64,000 nt of DNA, from positions 558,001-622,000 of the forward strand of contig NZ_CP095855.1 in the NCBI RefSeq assembly GCF_023100805.1. Reading direction: 5' to 3'. Below, piece after piece: positions 28,417 through 37,843 of the stretch. A program made the translations under genes and the position numbers. Source of the stretch: Chitinophaga filiformis (GTDB lineage Bacteria; Bacteroidota; Bacteroidia; Chitinophagales; Chitinophagaceae). The notes beneath the pieces were generated by a model, which was given only the letters and a program-made list of their open reading frames with translations, was not told the DNA's origin and ran no database searches. Position 1 is the first letter of the stretch. Each line of letters starts with the position of its first letter.

Positions 28417-29262
28417 TTAGATTGCTTTTAAACTTAGATCAAGACTTACTGCATGGTGGATCACCGCTCCTGCAGAAACATAGTCAACACCTGTTTTGGC
28501 ATATTCCTCCAGGGTAGTCAGATTGATACCACCGGACGCTTCTGTTTCATAACGCCCATCTATCAGGGCCAATGCCTCCCTGATCTGCGCAGGTGAGAAA
28601 TTATCCAGCATGATACGATGCACCTGTCCCACAGCCAGCACCTCTTTTACATCGTCCAGATTACGGGTCTCCACTTCTATCTGTAAAGGCAGTTGTTTGC
28701 GATGCAGGTAAGCCACCGTTTTAGTGACAGCGGCCGTAATGCCGCCAGCGAAATCAATATGATTGTCTTTCAGCATCACCATGTCATACAGTCCCATACG
28801 ATGATTTACACCTCCACCGATGCGTACCGCTTCTTTTTCCAGCAGGCGGAAGTTAGGAGTTGTTTTGCGTGTATCGAGCAGGCGGGTATGATATCCTTTC
28901 AGTATATCGACGTACTGACGCGTCAGCGTAGCAATGCCACTCATTCGCTGCATGCAGTTCAGCACAAGGCGTTCTCCCATCAGCAGGGTGTGCACGGAGG
29001 CCTCCACCTCAAATGCCGCTTCTCCTGCCTTCATACTATCACCATCCTTTTTGAATGGCTTAAACACGGACGATGCATCGAGCCGGTGGAAGATAGCTTC
29101 TGCCACTTCCATTCCCGCCAGTATCCCGTCTTCTTTGATCTTCAGTCTGGCGCCGCCCCTTGCTTCTGCGGGAATGCATGCTAAAGTGGAATGATCGCCA
29201 TTTCCTATGTCTTCGGCCAATGCGCTGCGAATAAGATCTGTAAATGCTGGTTCCTGTAACAT
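28417..29262 (-). CDS. nadC: Nicotinate-nucleotide pyrophosphorylase (carboxylating)
   Basis: A 281-residue quinolinate phosphoribosyltransferase that makes nicotinate mononucleotide in de novo NAD synthesis. Recognised by EDIGNGDHST (about 16-25), NCMQRMSGIATLTRQYVD, LDTRKTTPNFRLLEKEAVRIGGGVNHRMGLYDMVMLKDNHID (about 130-170, substrate- and PRPP-binding arginines and lysines) and EASGGINL with the phosphate-binding loop. It starts the minus-strand run with the lipid kinase and SUI1 gene. A DUF4783 gene precedes it, a pairing common in Bacteroidota. Confidence 0.97.
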   Translation of the reverse strand: MLQEPAFTDLIRSALAEDIGNGDHSTLACIPAEARGGARLKIKEDGILAGMEVAEAIFHRLDASSVFKPFKKDGDSMKAGEAAFEVEASVHTLLMGERLVLNCMQRMSGIATLTRQYVDILKGYHTRLLDTRKTTPNFRLLEKEAVRIGGGVNHRMGLYDMVMLKDNHIDFAGGITAAVTKTVAYLHRKQLPLQIEVETRNLDDVKEVLAVGQVHRIMLDNFSPAQIREALALIDGRYETEASGGINLTTLEEYAKTGVDYVSAGAVIHHAVSLDLSLKAI

Positions 29263-29334
29263 ACTATCGGTTTGAAAGAACGAAAGTAAGTGAATTTCAG
29301 AAAGGACGCCGGAACAGACTTTCTGTAATATAAA

Positions 29335-29358
29335 AAAGTCCGGGCCAGGCCGGACTTT
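29335..29358 (-). terminator. Terminator after the DUF4783 gene
   Basis: Arms AAAGTCCGG and CCGGACTTT with a 6-nt loop, then TTTTTT on the minus strand, 26 nt after the stop at 29385. It separates this gene from nadC. Confidence 0.8.
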
Positions 29359-29384
29359 CGCTTATAATATTAACAATAGTTTAT

Positions 29385-29804
29385 TTATTTGTTCTCGAAG
29401 CGTAATTCATTCAGCACCATCGAGCCACCTTTCTTCTGGAGAAAGAAAGAGGTACGGTAAGCACCTCCGGTAGTGCCCACATTTGCGATACCTACTCTTG
29501 AACCGCCTGCGCTTTCTACCTGGTGAATCAGTTCAAATGATTTCACCTGATTTTTTGAAAAGAAATCTTTCAGGATAATTTCTGCCTGTGCCTTGCTGTA
29601 AGAGTTGGATTTACCTGCCATGCTGATTTCTACAGTGTTATCGAGGTAGCGGGATAGTGCGCTCGCATCGCCTTGTTTAATAGCACTCACTACATCTTCA
29701 AAGGGGCCTGCTGCAGTAGGTTTTAAGGTAGCGGCTGACAGTGTAAGTGCAGTGATAATGACGCCAAACAACACAACTCCAAGCACATACATTAACTTTT
29801 TCAT
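29385..29804 (-). CDS. DUF4783 exported protein
   Basis: Small secreted or membrane-anchored protein of 139 residues from the ATG at 29804. Twelve upstream codons could extend it to 29840, but that would bury the signal peptide (MKKLMYVLGVVLFGVIITALTLSAA). The mature part has the NTF2-like DUF4783 fold: PFEDVVSAIKQGDASALSRYLDNTVEISMAGKSNSYSKAQAEIILKDFFSKNQVKSFELIHQ. Bacteroidota-specific family, function unknown, often beside nadC as here. It has its own terminator. Confidence 0.88.
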   Translation of the reverse strand: MKKLMYVLGVVLFGVIITALTLSAATLKPTAAGPFEDVVSAIKQGDASALSRYLDNTVEISMAGKSNSYSKAQAEIILKDFFSKNQVKSFELIHQVESAGGSRVGIANVGTTGGAYRTSFFLQKKGGSMVLNELRFENK

Positions 29805-30016
29805 CGTCAGTATTTTATTAAGTAGTAAAGTTTTCATCATTGTAGTGAAATGGGCTAAAACTATGCCAATTTGCAGGAGAGCTTTTAAAATACAATTATC
29901 GTTGTATTGTACAGTGATTAATTAATGCGAATATATTAATATATATTTTTAGAATAAAACCTAACTGCAATAAAGTTCTTTCACTGCTGTATGATTTTTG
30001 GCGCCATTTCAATAAG

Positions 30017-30050
30017 TTTGATGCGTATTCATGGATGCTTCATAACTTTA
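30017..30050 (+). promoter_or_regulatory. Promoter of gpmI
   Basis: TTTG (30017-30020), 22 nt, TAACTTTA (30043-30050). Leader of about 33 nt to the ATG at 30088. Confidence 0.65.
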
Positions 30051-30087
30051 GCCTCCTTTACAGAACAAGAAAATTACAACCGGAAAT

Positions 30088-31611
30088 ATGGAAAAGAAAA
30101 GAGCCATTCTCGTTATCATGGATGGATGGGGGCAAGGACAGGTTCCTGCCGCTGACGCTATAGCACATGCTAAGACTCCTTTTGTAAGCAGTCTGTATTC
30201 TAAATACCCGCACAGCACCCTCGTTACCTGCGGCGAAGAAGTAGGTTTACCGGAAGGCCAGATGGGTAACTCCGAAGTAGGTCACCTGAACCTCGGCGCA
30301 GGACGTATTGTATACCAGGAACTGCAACGTATCAATGTGGCCATCCGCAGTGGCGAACTGGCTGCCAACAGCGTATTGCAGGAAACTTTCAACTATGCCA
30401 GGGAAAATGACAAGGCCCTGCACCTTATGGGGCTTGTCAGTGATGGTGGTGTACACTCTCACATCAATCACCTGAAAGCACTGACACAGATAGCAAAAGA
30501 TAAAGGACTGACCAAAGTGTTCATTCACGCCTTTACTGACGGCCGTGATACAGATCCCAAGGGTGGCCTGGGTTACATGGAAGACCTGGTAGCGCACCTG
30601 AAACAAACCACCGGTCAGGTGGCCAGCATCACCGGCCGTTATTATGCTATGGACCGCGACAAGCGCTGGGAACGTGTAAAACTGGCTTACGATGCACTGG
30701 TACACGGTACCGGCACCCCTACACAGGACGTAATTACCGCCATCAAAACTTCCTACGCAGAAGGCGTTACTGATGAATTCATCAAGCCTATCGTAGTAAC
30801 AGATGCACAGCAGAAACCTATCACCACCATTCAGCCAGGCGATGCAGTGCTCTGCTTCAACTTCCGTACAGACCGTTGCCGCGAGATCACCCAGGTGCTT
30901 ACCCAGCAGTCTTTCCCTGACTTCGGTATGGAACCGCTCCCGCTGCACTACACTACTATGACCGAATATGACAAGACCTACAAAGGTGTTCATGTGATAT
31001 TCGAAAATGATAACCTGGCGAATACACTGGGAGAAGTACTGGAAGCAAACAACCGCAGCCAGATCCGTATAGCAGAAACAGAGAAATATCCGCACGTATC
31101 TTTCTTCTTCTCCGGCGGACGTGAAAAAGAATTTAAAGGTGAACGCCGTCTTATCGTTGCCTCTCCAAAAGTGGCTACCTACGACCTGCAACCTGAAATG
31201 AGCGCTTACGAGGTGACCAACACCATCGTTCCGGAAATAGAAAGCAAATCAGCCGACTTTATCTGCCTCAACTTCGCTAACGCCGACATGGTAGGTCATA
31301 CCGGTATCTGGGAAGCTGCCATCAAAGCAGTAGAAACAGTAGATGCCTGTGTGAACAAAGTGGTAACTGCTGCCCTGGCAAATGATTATACCGTATTCCT
31401 TACGGCTGACCACGGTAATGCTGATTTTATGATCAACAATGACGGTACGCCAAATACAGCTCATACCACTAACCTGGTGCCTTATTTTATTATCAGCAAT
31501 GATTTTAAAGGAGCAGTAAAACCTGGTAAACTGGGAGACGTGGCGCCTACCATCCTCACACTGATGGGCCTTCCTATTCCAAAGGAAATGACAGGTAGCG
31601 TACTGATCTAA
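30088..31611 (+). CDS. gpmI: 2,3-bisphosphoglycerate-independent phosphoglycerate mutase
   Basis: A 507-residue cytosolic glycolytic enzyme interconverting 3- and 2-phosphoglycerate with two Mn ions. It belongs to the alkaline phosphatase superfamily. Motifs: AILVIMDGWGQG (metal Asp about 12), GQMGNSEVGHLNLGAGR (catalytic Ser about 62), HAFTDGRDTDPKGG, TGRYYAMDRDKRWER, NFRTDRCREI, NFANADMVGHTG and FLTADHGNADFM. Length and motif order are normal for GpmI. Single-gene unit with a consensus promoter and a strong terminator. Confidence 0.98.
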   Translation: MEKKRAILVIMDGWGQGQVPAADAIAHAKTPFVSSLYSKYPHSTLVTCGEEVGLPEGQMGNSEVGHLNLGAGRIVYQELQRINVAIRSGELAANSVLQETFNYARENDKALHLMGLVSDGGVHSHINHLKALTQIAKDKGLTKVFIHAFTDGRDTDPKGGLGYMEDLVAHLKQTTGQVASITGRYYAMDRDKRWERVKLAYDALVHGTGTPTQDVITAIKTSYAEGVTDEFIKPIVVTDAQQKPITTIQPGDAVLCFNFRTDRCREITQVLTQQSFPDFGMEPLPLHYTTMTEYDKTYKGVHVIFENDNLANTLGEVLEANNRSQIRIAETEKYPHVSFFFSGGREKEFKGERRLIVASPKVATYDLQPEMSAYEVTNTIVPEIESKSADFICLNFANADMVGHTGIWEAAIKAVETVDACVNKVVTAALANDYTVFLTADHGNADFMINNDGTPNTAHTTNLVPYFIISNDFKGAVKPGKLGDVAPTILTLMGLPIPKEMTGSVLI

Positions 31612-31631
31612 GTGTATATATAACTGCTTTT

Positions 31632-31662
31632 GAAAGCTGTCTGCCGCAGGTGGACAGCTTTC
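31632..31662 (+). terminator. Terminator of gpmI
   Basis: Perfect arms GAAAGCTGTC and GACAGCTTTC with an 11-nt loop and TTATTTTAT downstream, 20 nt after the stop. Confidence 0.85.
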
Positions 31663-31753
31663 TTATTTTATATTATTTCTATCCTGTAACTATTCCCCGA
31701 GATAATACGTTTTACGTTTTTTAGTGCTCTCGACAGATTTGCTCATGCATCAG

Positions 31754-31775
31754 ATGCGCCGTTTTTACGGCGCAT
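31754..31775 (+). terminator. Second hairpin downstream of gpmI
   Basis: Perfect arms ATGCGCCGT and ACGGCGCAT with a TTTT loop, followed by TAACTTTTT. It could be a back-up terminator for gpmI. Confidence 0.55.
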
Positions 31776-31969
31776 TAACTTTTTATGTGAATCCCCTTAC
31801 TTTCAGTATAGGGCACATCGATCAGCTCTATACCGCTTCCCAGCCTCCCAATCCACTGCAGCCGGCCGGCATGGTCTATCAGCCTTTTGTCTACTTTTAG
31901 TACGTTGCCTTCACGTATCATATACACGCAGCTTTGAACGTTCTTCCCTAAATTTGCAGGATGGATCAT
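31775..31969 (-). CDS. Possible small protein, 64 residues (or 48 from an internal start)
   Basis: An open frame divergent from, and overlapping by 9 bp, the lipoprotein start at 31961. Starting at the internal ATG at 31921 ([48 protein letters not shown]) removes that overlap. The composition looks protein-like, but there is no domain I recognise and no clear -7 box. May be non-coding. Confidence 0.35.
   Translation of the reverse strand: MIHPANLGKNVQSCVYMIREGNVLKVDKRLIDHAGRLQWIGRLGSGIELIDVPYTESKGIHIKS
31949..31956 (+). promoter_or_regulatory. -7 box of the lipoprotein gene, apparent leaderless start
   Basis: TAAATTTG is a perfect TAnnTTTG match ending 4 nt before the ATG at 31961. Confidence 0.55.
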
Positions 31970-32530
31970 CGTTTTTCATGGACATTGGTGGCTGTTGTTG
32001 CCTTCACCGTTTCCTGCACAGGAGACAGGGCCGGCCAGGGTAAAGGGCATACGTACAGGGATCTTAAAGGTTATTTTCAGGAAGAACTGAATAATATAAA
32101 TACACATAAGCCCGCCTTACAGAAGACCATCGTCATGAACGGCCAGCGCGACAGCCTGACCATTACCAAACCCGATTCAGCACAATTACAACACCTACTG
32201 GCGCCCTTCCTGGAAGTGGACCTGAACAAGCCATCCCTGCAGGGGGCGTACGACACTATTCTGCTGGCAGACCAGTTCACCGGTACACATTCCCTCATGT
32301 ACAAGGCCAGAAATGCGGCCACCGTACCGCAGGAAGTGATCATGGATATTGACAACCAGCAACATATTACGAACGTGCAGATGAATAAACACGTTCAGAA
32401 CCTGGTATACGAATACCAGCAAAACCTGGTGTACCAGCACGACAAGCATATCCGTATTGTGACCTGGCAGAAGATCGCGTTTCTGCCCGCCAGGGAACTG
32501 GATGTGAAGGTTCTGCTCAGGCACCCCTAA
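31961..32530 (+). CDS. Hypothetical lipoprotein upstream of uvrC
   Basis: A 189-residue protein with a short lipoprotein signal ([19 protein letters not shown]19). The mature part begins with a basic, Gly-rich linker and then [41 protein letters not shown]. It ends [26 protein letters not shown] recognise no named domain, although such small lipoproteins beside uvrC recur in Chitinophaga-like genomes as far as I recall. Its stop lies 17 nt before uvrC, so the two may be co-transcribed. Confidence 0.78.
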   Translation: MDHRFSWTLVAVVAFTVSCTGDRAGQGKGHTYRDLKGYFQEELNNINTHKPALQKTIVMNGQRDSLTITKPDSAQLQHLLAPFLEVDLNKPSLQGAYDTILLADQFTGTHSLMYKARNAATVPQEVIMDIDNQQHITNVQMNKHVQNLVYEYQQNLVYQHDKHIRIVTWQKIAFLPARELDVKVLLRHP

Positions 32531-32547
32531 CAGATCTTCTTTAGAAC

Positions 32548-34383
32548 ATGACAGCAGCGGAGTTTCAACAGATATCACATACCATACCCCTTCAACCTGG
32601 TATTTATAAATATTACAGCGAAGCAGGTGAACTGCTTTACGTGGGAAAAGCCAAAAGCCTGCGTAAAAGGGTTAGCTCGTATTTTGTTAAGAATCACGAT
32701 AACTATAAAACACGCCGGCTGGTAGAAACAATCCATCACATTGAATTTACCATTGTCGGATCCGAACAGGATGCCTTCCTCCTGGAGAATTCACTGATCA
32801 AACAGTTCCAGCCCAGGTTTAATATTAACCTGAAGGATGACAAGACCTATCCTTACATCGTTATAAAACATGAATCATATCCCCGCGTATTCCTGACCCG
32901 TAATGTTATCAAAGACGGTTCCGAATACCTGGGGCCATTCACCTCTGTCGGTCGCGTACGCGAACTGCTGGAAGTGATCCGTTACAACATCCCCCTGCGT
33001 ACCTGCAACCTGAACCTCTCCCCGCAAAACGTCAACAAAGGGAAATACAAAGTATGCCTTGAATACCATCTTGGCAACTGTAAAGGCCCCTGTGAAGGAT
33101 TGCAGACAGAAGAAGACTACCGGGAGGGACTACAACAGGTAAAGAACATTCTCAAGGGCAATCTCAGTCCTGTTTTACAGCTGTTTCGCAACCAGATGCA
33201 GGAGCATGCCATGAACATGGAATTTGAAAAAGCAGAGATCGTAAGGAAGAAGATAGAAAGCCTGCAGGCATACCAGGCAAAATCAACCATCGTAAATACC
33301 CGTATAGGCAATGTGGATGTCTTTTCTATTATCAGCGAAGGCAACTACGCCTACGTGAATTACCTCCGCGTATTGAACGGTACTATCGCAGATACCAAAA
33401 CGGTAACACTGGAGAAAAAACTGGAAGAGGATGATGTGGAAGTGCTGACCTATGCGGTCAGCTACCTGCGCGATGCTTTTCAGAGCCTCAGCAGGGAGAT
33501 CATTGTGCCTATTGAAATAGAATACCCCGAAGAACATATCACCGTATCAGTACCGAAAGGAGGGGACAAAAAGAAGCTGCTGGAACTCTCTGAAAAGAAC
33601 GTGAACTATTTCAGGGAAGAACTGTACCGCAAAAAGATCCTGCACCTGGAAGGCAAGAGCGATATGGAAAGAAAGAAGGTGTTGTACCAGTTACAGGCCG
33701 ACCTCGAGCTACAGGAACTGCCCGTACACATTGAGTGTTTCGATAACTCCAATTTCCAGGGAAGCTACCCGGTGTCTGCCTGCGTGGTATTCAAAGACGG
33801 CGTAGCTTCAAAGAAAGATTATCGCCATTTCAATATTAAAACGGTACAGGGCATTAACGACTTTGCTTCCATGAAAGAGGTGGTATACCGCCGTTACAGC
33901 CGTCTGCTGGCAGAGCAGCAGCCATTGCCCCAGCTGGTTATCATAGACGGTGGTAAGGGGCAGCTTGGATCGGCCATGGAAAGTATACGCGAGCTGGACC
34001 TCATTGGCAGTATGACGGTAGTAGGCCTGGCGAAGAATGAGGAGGAGATCTTTTTTCCCGGCGATAAAGAAAGTATCAAATTACCCTATGATAGCGAAAG
34101 CCTGAAGCTCATCCGCCGGGTGCGTGACGAGGTACACCGTTTTGGCATCACGTTCCACCGCCAGAAGCGCAGCAAAGGCACCTTTAAGAACGAATTGGAA
34201 GGTATCAAAGGCATCGGAGAGAATACTGCCACCCAGCTCCTGAAAACCTTCCGTTCCGTTGCAAAAATAAAGCTCCTTTCGGAGGAGGACCTGGTAAAGG
34301 AAATAGGAGCAGCCAAGGCAAGGCTGGTCTATGCCCATTTCCATCCTGCTACCGGCGAAACAGATGCGCCACCGGTACCATAA
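32548..34383 (+). CDS. uvrC: UvrABC excision nuclease subunit C
   Basis: A 611-residue nucleotide-excision repair nuclease that makes both cuts beside a lesion in the UvrB-DNA complex. The GIY-YIG domain lies at about 15-95 (LQPGIYKYYSEAGELLYVGKAKSLRKRVSSYF). A cysteine-rich patch follows (CLEYHLGNCKGPCEG). The UVR motif lies near 205-240 and the RNase H-like nuclease domain near 385-540 (HIECFDNSNFQGSYPVSACVVFKDG, VVIGLAKNEEEIFFPG-like). The C-terminal helix-hairpin-helix is GIKGIGENTATQLLKTF. Length is normal. Confidence 0.98.
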   Translation: MTAAEFQQISHTIPLQPGIYKYYSEAGELLYVGKAKSLRKRVSSYFVKNHDNYKTRRLVETIHHIEFTIVGSEQDAFLLENSLIKQFQPRFNINLKDDKTYPYIVIKHESYPRVFLTRNVIKDGSEYLGPFTSVGRVRELLEVIRYNIPLRTCNLNLSPQNVNKGKYKVCLEYHLGNCKGPCEGLQTEEDYREGLQQVKNILKGNLSPVLQLFRNQMQEHAMNMEFEKAEIVRKKIESLQAYQAKSTIVNTRIGNVDVFSIISEGNYAYVNYLRVLNGTIADTKTVTLEKKLEEDDVEVLTYAVSYLRDAFQSLSREIIVPIEIEYPEEHITVSVPKGGDKKKLLELSEKNVNYFREELYRKKILHLEGKSDMERKKVLYQLQADLELQELPVHIECFDNSNFQGSYPVSACVVFKDGVASKKDYRHFNIKTVQGINDFASMKEVVYRRYSRLLAEQQPLPQLVIIDGGKGQLGSAMESIRELDLIGSMTVVGLAKNEEEIFFPGDKESIKLPYDSESLKLIRRVRDEVHRFGITFHRQKRSKGTFKNELEGIKGIGENTATQLLKTFRSVAKIKLLSEEDLVKEIGAAKARLVYAHFHPATGETDAPPVP

Positions 34384-34488
34384 GAATATTATTTCTGGTT
34401 TGTGCCTCTTTTAAAGCCTCCGAAGGACACGATATCTATAGGTATGCTGTGTCTTACACAGTGGATTCCTTCAGCCTGTCAGCACAGC

Positions 34489-35067
34489 TTATTGCGCCTT
34501 CGCCCTGAGCGCCTGGGCCATGTGACGGCGTTCGTGCGCTATAACAAAGCGGAACGTATCTCCCAGTGAAAACTTCAGCCAGTTACCCAGGGTAGTTGGG
34601 ATTTTCAGCTTTTGGAGGTTGACAGATTGCGCCTGGTCAAGCAGCGCCTTTGTTTTCTGTTGCCATGCTATGAACTCCGACACTACCTTGTCCGCATCCA
34701 GGTTGGACATGGGGCGATAGGCTTTCGGAGCCTGCATACGCATACCCGGTTGGCCATCTGTTTTAGGCTCCATCATCTTCGTAAAATAATTTCCCAGCCA
34801 TCCACTTTTGAAAGTAGCAGCCGGTGCGGGTGGAAGGCTACCGGTCAAGGCAGATTGAATTGCTTTTTCCATAGCAGGTACATAAAAACGGGAATAGGCA
34901 TTCAGATGATCCAGGCATTGGGCTACGCTCCATTTTTCCGGAGCTGGCTGCCGCAACAGCACTTCTTTCGGTGCCGGCACAAATTGTTCGTTGGCGGTTT
35001 TCAACAGATCGTCTAGTTGCAGGTGAAGTTCTTTCAATAGAACAGGGGTCTCAAATTTCGCAGACAT
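34489..35067 (-). CDS. DinB-family protein
   Basis: A four-helix DinB-fold protein of 192 residues from the ATG at 35067. The frame opens further to a TTG at 35091, but that lies inside the -7 box and cannot be the start. Motifs typical of DinB_2: LRQPAPEKWSVAQCLDHLNAYSRFYVPAMEKAI (metal His near residue 65) and FRFVIAHERRHMAQALRAKAQ (second His cluster). These proteins bind a divalent metal, and some are bacillithiol- or mycothiol-dependent transferases. The activity here is unknown. It converges on uvrC. Confidence 0.87.
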   Translation of the reverse strand: MSAKFETPVLLKELHLQLDDLLKTANEQFVPAPKEVLLRQPAPEKWSVAQCLDHLNAYSRFYVPAMEKAIQSALTGSLPPAPAATFKSGWLGNYFTKMMEPKTDGQPGMRMQAPKAYRPMSNLDADKVVSEFIAWQQKTKALLDQAQSVNLQKLKIPTTLGNWLKFSLGDTFRFVIAHERRHMAQALRAKAQ

Positions 35068-35088
35068 ATACAGATGATTAATTGGCCA

Positions 35089-35118
35089 CAAAAGTAACAG
35101 GGAAAAGGGAAAAACAAA
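35089..35118 (-). promoter_or_regulatory. Promoter of the DinB gene
   Basis: Minus-strand TTTG (35118-35115), 18 nt, TACTTTTG (35096-35089). It fixes the translation start at 35067. Confidence 0.55.
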
Positions 35119-35146
35119 AAGGGAGCCTGTTCAACAGACTCCCTTT
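35118..35146 (-). terminator. Terminator of the gldKLMN cluster
   Basis: Arms AAAGGGAG (35118-35125) and CTCCCTTT (35139-35146), with an inner CTGTT/AACAG pairing. TTTTTGTTTTT lies downstream on the minus strand, 25 nt past the gldN stop. Confidence 0.8.
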
Positions 35147-35170
35147 CAGTTTCTTTATACTGCGAGCAGA

Positions 35171-36223
35171 TTAATACTGCCACATATCCTGTTCTTTGTT
35201 AAAGATCTTATCCTTGATCGCCTGACCTTCCAGGAGACGCATGGTACCATCTTTAATGTAATCCTTGATCTCGCGGTTGTAAGTGTTGTTTTCCTTGATC
35301 ACAAAGCTGGAGAAGAAACGCATTTCGAAAAGGTCTTCCCAACTCATGGTAGCAGCGTCATTATTCTGGTTGTACACATCGTATCTGGCCAGTACAGGAC
35401 GCAGATCAGGATAATATAGCCAGAACAGCGGGATAGCTGCACGGAAGGAACCATCTTCGTTCATACGGGATACCATTGGTGCAATACCGAGGATACGTAC
35501 TTTCAGCGCAGATGCTTCTTTATCGAACACCCAGATTTCTTTGATCTTGTACTGAACTACAGTACGTGGGTCAAACTCATCGCGGGTAGTTACCATTTTC
35601 TCTTCACCGGTTACAGGGTCGATACTACGTACAGTCTTTTCTTCACCGCTCAGTTTAGTCTGAATATCGGCATAAGGAAGTACAGTAGTGAACCTGTCGT
35701 CGATAGCACTGAATGCTTCAACTTCCTTGTTCTTAATCGCGTTCAGCAGGATGTTAATGAACAGCTGGTTAGTACCTGATTCATCCTCAACATTGTACTG
35801 GAAAGGAAGGTTCATCTTTTCGCGGGTGTCAATCACCTGCCATATCTTCTTTTCCCAGAATTCGTCATCTGAGCGGATATGATCGTAAGCGATAGGCACA
35901 CGGTCTTTGATGAAGTTCTTTTCAGAAATGCCATCCGTACGCAGGGATTTGCGTGGGGTATCTACCGGGATACCAATACCATCCGGGCGGAGAGAAGCCC
36001 CATCTGCTGCGGTTGGAGCTGGCGGTGGCGGTGTAGCAACACTGTTTCCGGTAGCGGGATTTACAACTGAAGCATCCTGTGTTGGTGTAGCTGTTTGTTC
36101 AGCTCCCGGAGTACGACGTGTAGTTCCTCCGCCGCGACGGCGTTGTGCGTTGGCCTCTGTTGCCAGTACTACTACCAACAGGAGGGAACACCAACCAATT
36201 CTGTTAAGGATGACTGCTCGCAT
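35171..36223 (-). CDS. gldN: T9SS/gliding motility ring protein GldN (PorN)
   Basis: A 350-residue periplasmic protein with a signal peptide (to about residue 26, NANAQ). A basic and Pro/Thr-rich linker follows (RRRGGGTTRRTPG ... ATPPPPAPTAADG, about 27-75). The conserved GldN domain runs from DRVPIAYDHIRSDDEFWEKKIWQVIDTREKMNLPF (about 107) to FFSSFVIKENNTYNREIKDYIKDGTMRLLEGQAIKDKI. GldN/PorN forms the periplasmic ring of the type IX secretion system with the lipoprotein GldK/PorK, docked to GldM. It follows gldM by 11 nt in the order gldK-L-M-N. Confidence 0.96.
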   Translation of the reverse strand: MRAVILNRIGWCSLLLVVVLATEANAQRRRGGGTTRRTPGAEQTATPTQDASVVNPATGNSVATPPPPAPTAADGASLRPDGIGIPVDTPRKSLRTDGISEKNFIKDRVPIAYDHIRSDDEFWEKKIWQVIDTREKMNLPFQYNVEDESGTNQLFINILLNAIKNKEVEAFSAIDDRFTTVLPYADIQTKLSGEEKTVRSIDPVTGEEKMVTTRDEFDPRTVVQYKIKEIWVFDKEASALKVRILGIAPMVSRMNEDGSFRAAIPLFWLYYPDLRPVLARYDVYNQNNDAATMSWEDLFEMRFFSSFVIKENNTYNREIKDYIKDGTMRLLEGQAIKDKIFNKEQDMWQY

Positions 36224-36234
36224 AGAAAATAATA

Positions 36235-37782
36235 TTAGTTAATCTTGAAATTGACGTTAGGCATATCTCTTACCCTTCCATCCGGACCTTTAATGCGGAT
36301 GTTATCGAAGTATACGATATCACCTGCTCTCAGGGAACGGATCACCGGCATTACGCTGCTTGGGAAGTAAGCGGAGTTTGCATCAGCTTCTGCGTAGTCT
36401 TTACCTTTTGCGTCGATACCGATACGATAGCTAACAACATCGTATTTAACACCTTCGAAAAGGAAGTCTTCCAGGTCAGCACGCAGACCGCCCTGAACTT
36501 TGAACTCAGCAGCTTTCATGAAAGGACCTCTGCTCAAACCCACTTTCATTACCGGGTCAGGAATGTATTTGATACGGAATTCTTTTGAACCCAGTGTTTT
36601 TACTTTACCATCGATATCAGCGCTAACACTGATCATCGCAGTACCTGGTTTGCTTACTACGACAGCATACTTACCAGCACCCGTCTTCGTCATGTTACCG
36701 TTGTTGATACCTGCAGATACTTTTTCAGCAGGAACACCACCGGCAGAGATGGAGATCGGGTTCGACAAACCAATGTACAGTACGTTCATTTTGTCGGCAG
36801 AGATAGAAGTTGTAGAAGCACCTACACTGTAAGCTTCATTGAAGTCATATGATTCAACATCACCATTTGGCTTCTTCAGCGTAATTTTACCAGAGATGTT
36901 CTTTTCACCGATACCAGATACTGGCATAGTAAAAGTACCAAGACCTTCTTTAGCCTCGATGCTCTGGCCATTAACTACGATCTCTGGATTAACAGTGCTG
37001 CTGTAAGCACCAACTGCGATCTGGGCAGTCAGTGTCTGACCTTCCATGAGATTTTTAGAGTTCAGAGATACGAATGGTCTGATTTTATCGAACTTAAAAT
37101 CATCTTCACCGATCTTACTGAACAGGTAGTCAACTAATCTTGACTCAGAGTTCTTGATGTCATTCTGGAATTTACTCAGAATGGTTACAGCTGCGATGGT
37201 AGGCACCATGTTGAAATGGTAAGAAGTCCAGGTCTTATTTTTAGGACCATGTTCGTTACCATGTGATTTACCGATTTCGACACGCAGTGGTAAACTTTTT
37301 TCGAATTCTGCTTTTGCTTTCGGATCTTTTGCATCAACGAAAGACAACAGCTTGCTGCGTAAATCAGTCAGGCGTTTTTCGAGTTCAGGACCTTTCTTCT
37401 GGTTTTCCATTACACGTGTAGGGGCGTCCAGGTTGTCCTTACTTTTAATATCACCGTATTCGTTCAAGCCACCGCTTTCTCTGATGATAGTTGCTTTCAG
37501 TGTATCGAGGTATACATACATTTCAGCAGAGATAGCTTTCACTTGTTCAGCCTTTTCTTTCAGTGGCCCTACCTTCGCAGGATCGGTAGCCATCTGTTTT
37601 CCAAACTGATCGTAAGTGATTGAGTTTTTGCTTGTGATCGAAATATTTGAGTTTTCTATTGAATCGTTAACTATATTAAATGCGTTCAATATCTCAGCAG
37701 AGACGTTCAATGCCAGCATGGCCGTCAAGACCAGGTACATGATATTGATCATCTTTTGCCTGGGATCTTTAGGTAGTGCCAT
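36235..37782 (-). CDS. gldM: T9SS/gliding motor protein GldM (PorM)
   Basis: A 515-residue single-pass inner-membrane protein. The N-terminus ALPKDPRQKMINIMYLVLTAMLALNVSAEILNAF (helix about 11-33) is the hallmark of GldM, whose helix packs in the GldL pentamer as the rotor/stator shaft. The periplasmic part consists of a helical D1 and three Ig-like beta domains (about 225-515) ending VRDMPNVNFKIN. It transmits proton-driven rotation to the GldKN ring. The start lies 61 nt from the gldL stop. Confidence 0.97.
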   Translation of the reverse strand: MALPKDPRQKMINIMYLVLTAMLALNVSAEILNAFNIVNDSIENSNISITSKNSITYDQFGKQMATDPAKVGPLKEKAEQVKAISAEMYVYLDTLKATIIRESGGLNEYGDIKSKDNLDAPTRVMENQKKGPELEKRLTDLRSKLLSFVDAKDPKAKAEFEKSLPLRVEIGKSHGNEHGPKNKTWTSYHFNMVPTIAAVTILSKFQNDIKNSESRLVDYLFSKIGEDDFKFDKIRPFVSLNSKNLMEGQTLTAQIAVGAYSSTVNPEIVVNGQSIEAKEGLGTFTMPVSGIGEKNISGKITLKKPNGDVESYDFNEAYSVGASTTSISADKMNVLYIGLSNPISISAGGVPAEKVSAGINNGNMTKTGAGKYAVVVSKPGTAMISVSADIDGKVKTLGSKEFRIKYIPDPVMKVGLSRGPFMKAAEFKVQGGLRADLEDFLFEGVKYDVVSYRIGIDAKGKDYAEADANSAYFPSSVMPVIRSLRAGDIVYFDNIRIKGPDGRVRDMPNVNFKIN

Positions 37783-37843
37783 AGTTTGTTCTCAGGTTTG
37801 AATGATTGTTTCTTGTTAATTCAAATTAAACTATAGTCGTACC

